From positions 1 to 64,000 of the forward strand of contig NZ_QOLB01000112.1 of assembly GCF_003333265.1 (NCBI RefSeq): 64,000 nt of DNA, read 5' to 3'. Source of the stretch: Candidatus Halocynthiibacter alkanivorans. GTDB taxonomy: Bacteria; Pseudomonadota; Alphaproteobacteria; Rhodobacterales; Rhodobacteraceae. Positions 58,466 to 64,000 of the stretch are shown piece by piece. Position numbers and translations under genes: made by a program. The notes under the pieces are model-generated. The model was not told where the DNA came from. It searched no databases and saw only the letters and a list, made by a program, of their open reading frames with translations. Positions within the stretch are counted from its first letter, which is position 1. Each line of letters begins with the position of its first letter.

Positions 58466-59266
58466 TTAAGCGTAGCTAAAAAGCTCGAAGTCCTTTGCGA
58501 AGAGGTCGCGGATTTTCCGCTTTTGTGGGGCACACAATGTAAACTCCGCACGAGAAGAAGCATTGAATTTGCGCTTCTTCTCCCCTGCCGGCACTGGGTC
58601 ATCGCAGCCTGCCATCTCAAAAGCGCGGCGCAGATCCGTTTCGTAGGTCCGGATATCACCTATAATGTCGTATTCAATAACCCCATGCCCTATGTTTATA
58701 TGCTGGGGACGCCAATGAGGATCACAGAAGTAAATCGAGTCTTCGTGGGACTCCCGGACATAATCCAAGAAAACTTCAAAATTGCGTATAATGTCACCGC
58801 CCAGTTCAAAGCCCCGTGCCTTGATTGCCGGCAAATGCCGCTTTGTGCTGGGATGTTTGAGGTCCACAAAGAAATCATAAAAGGCCGATAGCACCCATTC
58901 CTCCGGATGCCGGGTAAAGCAAAATTTGACGCAGTCCGGGTCATGTATAGCGTGCTCATAGGCACGCCAATGAATCTGACCTTGTTTTACCCCGGACGTA
59001 ACCCGACGCGCATCTTCAGCAAAATCCCCTTGGTACAGGCGCACGATGTGCTGAGTAGTACTGGTGCTCGCCACTTTGGCGTTTTTGGGGAAAAACAATT
59101 TTCCGTCATGGCTGAGGATACAATGAGCATACACAACTTGCTTTGCTACCGGCAGGCGCGCCAAACCGCGCCGCGCGCGATAAAGAGGGCTGACGAGGCT
59201 GAGAATAGCCGCTTTGGTGGGATTAATGCGATTGTCTCCGGGGATCGGAATGGCACTGGGCGGCAT
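58466..59266 (-). CDS. sulfotransferase family 2-like protein
   Basis: This 266-residue cytoplasmic-type sulfotransferase has the 5' PAPS phosphosulfate-binding segment KLFFPKNAKVASTST (about 56-70) and the 3'-phosphate loop CFTRHPEEWVLSAFYDFF (about 116-133). It would transfer sulfate from PAPS to a carbohydrate or other acceptor. Three consecutive lines counted by hand (58681-58860) give 89 of 180 G+C, about 49%, well below the flanking genes, which suggests horizontal acquisition. It lies just upstream, on the same strand, of nothing but the terminator. The GT42-like gene precedes it by 62 bases, so the pair may build a decorated surface glycan. Confidence 0.8.
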   Translation of the reverse strand: MPPSAIPIPGDNRINPTKAAILSLVSPLYRARRGLARLPVAKQVVYAHCILSHDGKLFFPKNAKVASTSTTQHIVRLYQGDFAEDARRVTSGVKQGQIHWRAYEHAIHDPDCVKFCFTRHPEEWVLSAFYDFFVDLKHPSTKRHLPAIKARGFELGGDIIRNFEVFLDYVRESHEDSIYFCDPHWRPQHINIGHGVIEYDIIGDIRTYETDLRRAFEMAGCDDPVPAGEKKRKFNASSRAEFTLCAPQKRKIRDLFAKDFELFSYA

Positions 59267-59328
59267 TTAGGGACTCTGTTGGATAAGGTCACGCCAGCGT
59301 AGAATATCAGTCCGGACGCTGCAACGCC

Positions 59329-60225
59329 TCATCGCACTTGCACCAACCGATCAGAATAGGGCAGCCCGCGCGTCAGCAGCGCAGATACCCGAGAATACAC
59401 CTCAATGGTCACCCCCAGTTTGCCTGCCTGCTCCGCAGCATATTCAAAATGGTTCAGAATACGCTGCTCCGCGCCCACGATGCCGGACGCGGCTTGCGCC
59501 CCGTTCTCATAGAACCGGGGCCCGTCCGCGTTGGAAAGATCGATACCGGCCAGACCAATACACTCCGGACGCGCCGCAATTGCGAATTGCATGGCACTGA
59601 AGGCCACGGTGCCGGCGGGAATAATGCCCACACCGGGGTCCCGCGAAAAACAGTTTTCACCGGTGCCGGTGACCAATTTTTGTACACTCGCATCGCTGAA
59701 ACGGCGCCGCGCCCCGTCAAAGGGTTTGTACAGATTTTCGATAAGGACGATTCGCCGGCCATCGCACCAGGAGGCATCATGGCTCAGAATCGCCCGGATC
59801 ACCGATGGAGACAGCAGGAATACCGGATCCCGTGGCAGCTGTTGCAGCATGTTCCCGAAGTGACGCCAGACAAAGCGCTCGTCTTCGATTGCAATCGCAA
59901 AGGCCCCCTGCAACCGGGGCATCAGCGTCACCGCACCGTTCACCAGTAGCGCGGCACTGGCGTCAATTCTGGCGACATCCTGCGATCGCAGCGACGGCCC
60001 GGATCCGAAAATCACCACTTCGCGGCCGACGGCCGCGTAAAATTCAGTCACGGAAAAAAGCGTGCCCGCAGCCTGGCCCTTCCAGAGGATCTGTCCCGGC
60101 GTGTTGTGTTGCGCCCGGATCAGTTTCAGGAAAGGCCAGTTGTCTTGCCAATGCGCCCGTCGTCGCCCGAAAAGCAACTGGAAGCCGAGTTTGATTATTT
60201 TTCGGGCGACGGGCCGGTCATGCAT
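59329..60225 (-). CDS. GT42/DUF115-like Rossmann-fold protein, possible surface-glycan transferase
   Basis: This 298-residue protein starts MHDRPVARKIIK. The N-terminal nucleotide-binding loop is VVIFGSGPSLRSQDVARID (GSGPSL at 74-79), followed by NGAVTLMP. A C-terminal segment, IIPAGTVAFSAMQFAIAARPECIGLAGIDLSN, has the layout of Cst-II sialyltransferases (GNGPSL, then TSGVYMCAIAIA...LCGIDF) and of DUF115/MptE-like proteins. Substrate is unknown. The ATG has only a poor ribosome site. It starts 10 bases after the peroxiredoxin stop and lies upstream of the sulfotransferase. Confidence 0.6.
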   Translation of the reverse strand: MHDRPVARKIIKLGFQLLFGRRRAHWQDNWPFLKLIRAQHNTPGQILWKGQAAGTLFSVTEFYAAVGREVVIFGSGPSLRSQDVARIDASAALLVNGAVTLMPRLQGAFAIAIEDERFVWRHFGNMLQQLPRDPVFLLSPSVIRAILSHDASWCDGRRIVLIENLYKPFDGARRRFSDASVQKLVTGTGENCFSRDPGVGIIPAGTVAFSAMQFAIAARPECIGLAGIDLSNADGPRFYENGAQAASGIVGAEQRILNHFEYAAEQAGKLGVTIEVYSRVSALLTRGLPYSDRLVQVR

Positions 60226-60234
60226 CCTGAATGT

Positions 60235-60888
60235 CTATTCCGGATTTTTGGCAAAGCGCAGGTAGGGCAGTTTTTTGTCGAGCGTGCCGTATTTGGCTTC
60301 GGCGGCAGCGTCATCCAGAGACATGGCGACGATCACGTCTTCACCGACCTGCCAGTTGGCGGGGGTGGCGATTGGCACGCCATAGGTTTTCTGCAGCGCG
60401 TCCAGCGCCCGCAGCACTTCAGCAAAGTTGCGGCCGATGGTCATCGGATAGGTCATCGACAGTTTCAGCTGTTTGTCCGGACCAATGATAAACACCGAGC
60501 GCACGGTGGCGCTGTCGGCGGGGGTGCGGCCATCGGGCATGTAGGCCTCAGCGGGCAGCATGTCAAAAGCTTTGGACACTTCCAGCCCGGCGTCGGCGAT
60601 GATCGGGAAAGTGGCTTTGCTACCGGCAAAGCTTTCGATATCGCCTTTCCATTTTTTGTGATCTTCCACCCCATCCACCGAGACGCCAATCACTTTGGTG
60701 CCGCGTTTGGCCCATTCATCTGCCAGTCGTGCCACAGCGCCGAATTCGGTGGTGCAGACCGGGGTGAAATCTTTGGGGTGGGAAAACAGGATTGTCCAGC
60801 TGTCGCCGATCCAGTCATGCAGAGAAAAATCTCCCTGATCTGTGGAAACGGAGAGATCGGGGATGGTGTCATTGATGCGAAGGGCCAT
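60235..60888 (-). CDS. 1-Cys peroxiredoxin (Prx6 subfamily)
   Basis: This 217-residue thiol peroxidase has the catalytic cysteine in PKDFTPVCTTEFG (Cys45) and the Prx6-type C-terminal extension PATPANWQVGEDVIVAMSL...GTLDKKLPYLRF. It reduces hydrogen and alkyl peroxides with a thiol donor. No resolving cysteine or reductase partner is adjacent. It is followed at 10 bases by the GT42-like gene in the same reading register. Confidence 0.95.
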   Translation of the reverse strand: MALRINDTIPDLSVSTDQGDFSLHDWIGDSWTILFSHPKDFTPVCTTEFGAVARLADEWAKRGTKVIGVSVDGVEDHKKWKGDIESFAGSKATFPIIADAGLEVSKAFDMLPAEAYMPDGRTPADSATVRSVFIIGPDKQLKLSMTYPMTIGRNFAEVLRALDALQKTYGVPIATPANWQVGEDVIVAMSLDDAAAEAKYGTLDKKLPYLRFAKNPE

Positions 60889-61051
60889 GAGACGTCCTAT
60901 CAGGCAAAAGGTTGTGTGTTGAAAAATACAGATAGGCGCAGATTAACGTATTTCACCCGGCGGGCCAGCGGTAATCGCGCGAATGTGACTGCCGGCCAGC
61001 GCGGCGAACGCCACCGGGAGCCGCCGCAGCCACGTGGCAGCGCCTTTACGC

Positions 61052-61699
61052 TCAGAACGGCGTTTTTACCTTAAACGTCATACCTTTGCCGCCGTCGGGA
61101 TGATTGACCCGCAGGCTTTCGGCATGCAGCATCATCCGTGGCGCCTCCAGCGCGGCACCGCTGGCATAGAACGGATCACCAAGAATGGCATGGCCCAGCG
61201 CCTGCATATGCACCCGCAGTTGATGGGTGCGCCCGGTGCGCGGCATCAGCCGCACCCGTGTCGTGCCCTCTTCAAAGCGCATCACTTTCCAGTCGGTGAT
61301 CGCCTGTTTGCCGTTTTCATGATCGACAATCTGCAGCGGGCGGTTGGGCCAGTCGACGAGAAGCGGCAGATCCACCGTGCCTTCTTTTTCCGCCAGCAGC
61401 CCGTGCACCCGGGCGACATAGGTCTTTTTGCTTTTGCGTTCCTCGAACTGCCTGGACAGGTTGCGCTGCGCCGCCGGGGTCAGCGCGAACACCATCACAC
61501 CAGAGGTGTCCCGGTCCAGCCGGTGCACCAGCAACGCCTGCGGGAACGCCGCCTGCACCCGGGTCAAAAGACAATCGGCCAGGTGTTCGCCGCGTCCGGG
61601 CACTGAGAGCAGCCCGGCAGGTTTGTTGACCGCCAGCAGCTCATGGTCGTCATGCAGGTATGTCAGCGGCTCTTGCGGGGGGGAATATTCAGCGCTCAT
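61052..61699 (-). CDS. RluA-family pseudouridine synthase
   Basis: This 215-residue enzyme has LLAVNKPAGLLSVPGRG, the catalytic HRLDRDTSG motif (Asp62) and the end RTGRTHQLRVHMQALGHAILGD. It has no S4 domain, so it resembles RluA (23S 746 / tRNA 32) more than RluC or RluD. The RNA target is uncertain. It lies 21 bases downstream of a GFA-family gene. Confidence 0.93.
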   Translation of the reverse strand: MSAEYSPPQEPLTYLHDDHELLAVNKPAGLLSVPGRGEHLADCLLTRVQAAFPQALLVHRLDRDTSGVMVFALTPAAQRNLSRQFEERKSKKTYVARVHGLLAEKEGTVDLPLLVDWPNRPLQIVDHENGKQAITDWKVMRFEEGTTRVRLMPRTGRTHQLRVHMQALGHAILGDPFYASGAALEAPRMMLHAESLRVNHPDGGKGMTFKVKTPF

Positions 61700-61720
61700 G
61701 CCCGCCCCATAACAGGCGCA

Positions 61721-62119
61721 TCAGTGTTTGTCGAACTGTTGCGGGCCTGGTTCGATGTCATAATAGTCGCCCTTGTCAGTGCAAAAGATATGGCGGTCGG
61801 TTTTCAGCCCGCTGGCACCATCAAGACTGCCGGCAGCGACGGAAACCTGGTCGCGGCCGCGCGTGTCCCAGAACAGGCTGGAGCCGCAGTTCTGACAAAA
61901 GCCGCGCCGGGCCTGATCTGATGAGTCAAACCAGCGCAGGCCGGTGTCATTGGTCAGCACCAGATCGTTGCGCGCCACACTGGTCGCGGCCCAGTAATGC
62001 CCTGACGTTTTACGGCACTGGCTGCAATGGCAGGCCGCCACAGGGCGCAGTGGGCCGTTCAGGGTGAACTGCACCGCGCCACAGAGGCAGGACCCGGTGA
62101 GGGTCTTTTTCTTGATCAT
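61721..62119 (-). CDS. GFA-family zinc-binding protein, copy 1
   Basis: This 132-residue protein of the glutathione-dependent formaldehyde-activating enzyme (GFA) fold has the zinc-site cysteines in GSCLCGAVQF, ACHCSQCRKTSG and FCQNCGSSLFW. Most family members are not proven to act on formaldehyde. Ungapped alignment by hand with the gene at 62296 gives 86 of 132 identical residues, so the two arose by duplication. AAGGAG lies before the ATG. Confidence 0.9.
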   Translation of the reverse strand: MIKKKTLTGSCLCGAVQFTLNGPLRPVAACHCSQCRKTSGHYWAATSVARNDLVLTNDTGLRWFDSSDQARRGFCQNCGSSLFWDTRGRDQVSVAAGSLDGASGLKTDRHIFCTDKGDYYDIEPGPQQFDKH

Positions 62120-62295
62120 ATGTACTCCTTTGCAGAGAGGTTACCCGTCCGGAGAAACCAACCCGGGAAAACGCCCCAGGGCGGTATCACCAAAAACAAA
62201 TAGCAATGGCTGCGACCTGTCCAATCTGTTTCACGGCTGCCGCGCCCGAGCCTGCAGGTGAAAGCGGGCTGAATGCGAGCGGAGGTCGACACGCT

Positions 62296-62694
62296 TCAGT
62301 AGCTGCCGAACTTCACCGGACCCTCTTCGATTTCGTAATAGTCGCCCTTTTCGGCGCAGCAGGTGTGGCGCAGGGTGCTCAGACCGGTTTCCCCGTCAAG
62401 GGTGCCAGAGCCCACCGAGACGGTGTCTTTGTCGTGCCAGTCCCAGAACAGGCTGGAGCCACAGAACTGGCAAAAGCCGCGCCGGGTCTGGGGCGAAGAG
62501 TCAAACCAGCGCAGGCCGGTCTCATTGGTGATGAACAGCCCTTTGCGCGCGACCTCTGTCGCCGACCAGTAATGGCCCGAAGTTTTGCGGCAGCCCCTGC
62601 AATGGCAGGCCACCGATGAGCGCAGCGGTCCGTTCAGAGTAAAGGTGACTGCGCCGCACAGGCAGGATCCGTGTTTTTCATCGTCATCGCTCAT
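62296..62694 (-). CDS. GFA-family zinc-binding protein, copy 2
   Basis: This 132-residue paralogue of the neighbouring GFA protein keeps all the zinc-site cysteines (GSCLCGAV, ACHCRGCRKTSG, FCQFCGSSLFW), plus an extra cysteine pair near RHTCCAEKGD. It differs mostly at the N-terminus and the surface loop 86-106. Its start overlaps the stop of the upstream free methionine sulfoxide reductase gene (ATGA at 62691-62694), so it is translated with that gene. Confidence 0.9.
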   Translation of the reverse strand: MSDDDEKHGSCLCGAVTFTLNGPLRSSVACHCRGCRKTSGHYWSATEVARKGLFITNETGLRWFDSSPQTRRGFCQFCGSSLFWDWHDKDTVSVGSGTLDGETGLSTLRHTCCAEKGDYYEIEEGPVKFGSY

Positions 62695-63155
62695 GTAATC
62701 TCCCTGATAGAAAAGGTCTGTTTCAAAATATCTTGCAGCGCTAATGCATCAGCTTCAGAAAACGCATCCGGCAGGTCGCTGTCCAGATCAAATACGGCGA
62801 TCACCTGGCTCATATGGTCAAACACCGGCAGCACCAGTTCTGACCGGGTGGACGAGGCGCAGGCGATATGACCGGGGAAGGCTTCGACATCGGCCACCAA
62901 CTGTACCTCGCCAGTGCGCGCCGCTGCGCCACAGACCCCGCGCGAAAACGGGATCACCAGGCAGCCGTGGCCGCCCTGGTAGGGGCCGATTTTTAACAGC
63001 TCCGGCGCGGTGACACGGTAAAACCCGGTCCAGTGAAAACGATCATCGGCGTGGTGTATTTCACAGGCCAGCGTCGCCATCAGCGCGACAGAATCCGTTT
63101 CACCTTCGGTCAGGGAGGCGATGGTTTTGGCAAGGGTGGTGTAGTCGACGCGCAT
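62691..63155 (-). CDS. free methionine-(R)-sulfoxide reductase (GAF-domain, YebR-like)
   Basis: This 154-residue single GAF domain has the three cysteines of the fRMsr family: Cys65 in GGHGCLVIPF, Cys75 in SRGVCGAAAR and the catalytic Cys99 in PGHIACASSTRSE. It reduces free Met-R-sulfoxide using thioredoxin. The gene heads a short operon with the GFA copy 2. With MsrPQ at the left end of the window, two different methionine sulfoxide systems are present. Confidence 0.9.
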   Translation of the reverse strand: MRVDYTTLAKTIASLTEGETDSVALMATLACEIHHADDRFHWTGFYRVTAPELLKIGPYQGGHGCLVIPFSRGVCGAAARTGEVQLVADVEAFPGHIACASSTRSELVLPVFDHMSQVIAVFDLDSDLPDAFSEADALALQDILKQTFSIREIT

Positions 63156-63284
63156 GGGGAAACCTTATGGCAGGTGGGCGGAACGCCCGGAATGAGGACA
63201 GCAGAGAGGGCAGGTAAGGAGGCGAGCGGACGGGCGGGGCGCAGCCGCAGCACGCGCCGCCCCGGATTTCACGGCTGCGGCGGG

Positions 63285-64000
63285 TTACACCCGTTCAATC
63301 GCAATGGCGGTGCCTTCGCCGCCGCCGATGCAGATGGCGGCGATACCGCGTCTGAGCCCACGTTTTTCCAGCGCGTTGAGCAGCGTCACCATGATACGGG
63401 CCCCGGAAGCGCCGATCGGGTGGCCCAGCGCACAGGCGCCGCCGTTGACGTTGACGTTGACCTTGTCGCGCGGCAGGCCCATCTCCTGCATGAAGGCCAT
63501 CGGCACCACCGCAAAGGCTTCGTTGACCTCCCAGAGATCGACATCCGCCACTGCCCAGCCGAGTTGTTGCAGCAGTTTGCGGGCGGCGGGCACCGGTGCG
63601 GTCGGGAACAGGGAGGGCGCATGGGCATAGCTGGCGTGGCCCAGGATTCGGGCGCGCGCGCCTGATTTGTCTGAAGACAGCAGCAGCGCCGCAGCCCCGT
63701 CGGAAATAGACGAAGAATTGGCGGCCGTGACTGTACCGCCCTTACGAAACGCTGGTTTCAGCTGCGGAATTTTCTCTGGCCGCGCCTTGGCAGGCTGCTC
63801 ATCCGCGGCAATCACCACCTCGCCCTTGCGGGTCTTCAGCGTCACGGGCGCGATTTCCCCGTCAAATGCGCCGCTTTTCTGTGCTGCCAGCGCGTTGGAC
63901 AGCGAGTCCAGTGCATAGGCGTCCTGGTCTTCGCGGCTGAACTGAAAACGCTCGGCGCAGTCTTCGGCAAATGTGCCCATCAGCCGGCCTTTGTCATAGG
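63285..64000 (-). CDS. thiolase (acetyl-CoA C-acyltransferase), cut by window end
   Basis: The C-terminal 238 or so residues of a thiolase are present. The frame runs past the window edge without a stop (YDKGRLMGTFAEDCAERF at the cut). The active-site histidine motif NGGACALGHPIGASGARI and the C-terminal cysteine motif AAICIGGGEGTA are both in place. It would condense or cleave acetyl-CoA units in beta-oxidation or polyhydroxybutyrate metabolism. The N-terminal nucleophile cysteine lies outside the window. Confidence 0.93.
   Translation of the reverse strand, partial: YDKGRLMGTFAEDCAERFQFSREDQDAYALDSLSNALAAQKSGAFDGEIAPVTLKTRKGEVVIAADEQPAKARPEKIPQLKPAFRKGGTVTAANSSSISDGAAALLLSSDKSGARARILGHASYAHAPSLFPTAPVPAARKLLQQLGWAVADVDLWEVNEAFAVVPMAFMQEMGLPRDKVNVNVNGGACALGHPIGASGARIMVTLLNALEKRGLRRGIAAICIGGGEGTAIAIERV

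Overview
The window is a chromosomal stretch from an alphaproteobacterium, most likely a member of the Roseobacter group (Rhodobacterales). The base composition is GC-rich. The content fits that group: a DinB with an N-terminal CxxC-CxxC module, a DUF1674/SDHAF4-like protein, DUF3035, DUF3775 and DUF5665 proteins, a saccharopine pathway pair, and RbfA-TruB and RpsO-Pnp blocks. No prophage, insertion sequence, plasmid backbone or CRISPR array was seen.

Layout. (1) 0.3-8.0 kb is a mixed accessory stretch: the MsrP/MsrQ methionine sulfoxide repair pair, an Mpo1-like membrane protein, a frameshifted agmatinase-family gene, a TetR regulator divergent from a small membrane protein with palindromic operators between them, a YbaK-type deacylase, a short-chain dehydrogenase and a GNAT acetyltransferase. 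(2) 8.3-17.8 kb is stress and housekeeping: clpB with an RpoH-like promoter, a PEMT-like membrane protein with pyrF, an NfeD/stomatin pair, dinB, an N-formylglutamate amidohydrolase, tRNA-Val(GAC) and rpmJ. (3) 18-23.3 kb holds single metabolic genes: a metallo-beta-lactamase-fold hydrolase, an HxlR regulator divergent from a WrbA-like flavodoxin, tryptophanase, a methyltransferase and a VOC protein.

(4) 23.4-32.1 kb is the most cohesive accessory unit. One minus-strand operon encodes a large AMP-forming acyl-CoA ligase, a complete Liv-type ABC importer (two ATPases, two permeases, one binding protein) and a PaaK-like ligase. It is read divergently from a hybrid histidine kinase and an OmpR-type response regulator that overlap by 8 bases. 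An inferred model is import of a carboxylic acid (possibly aromatic) followed by CoA activation, under two-component control. A 47-base sequence containing a TTGCACA-N15-TGTGCAA palindrome occurs twice here, in opposite orientations, upstream of livH and downstream of the PaaK-like gene. This repeat is the least explained structure in the window. (5) 34.9-37.7 kb carries a small WGR-domain protein and two adjacent saccharopine dehydrogenases for lysine catabolism.

(6) 38-55 kb is core cell biology: rmuC-mutL, then a probable seven-gene minus-strand run rsmB, heparinase-like gene, purH, lspA, DUF3035 lipoprotein and two M16 peptidase-like proteins, ending in a strong terminator. Next come the divergent pairs rsmB/DUF1674 and dapB/rbfA-truB, then a DUF1643 protein and a very acidic exported repeat protein. 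(7) 55.4-64 kb has DUF5665, rpsO and pnp, then a sulfotransferase with clearly lower GC, a GT42/DUF115-like glycosyltransferase candidate, 1-Cys peroxiredoxin, an RluA-type pseudouridine synthase, two duplicated GFA-family zinc proteins, a free methionine-R-sulfoxide reductase, and a thiolase cut off by the window end.
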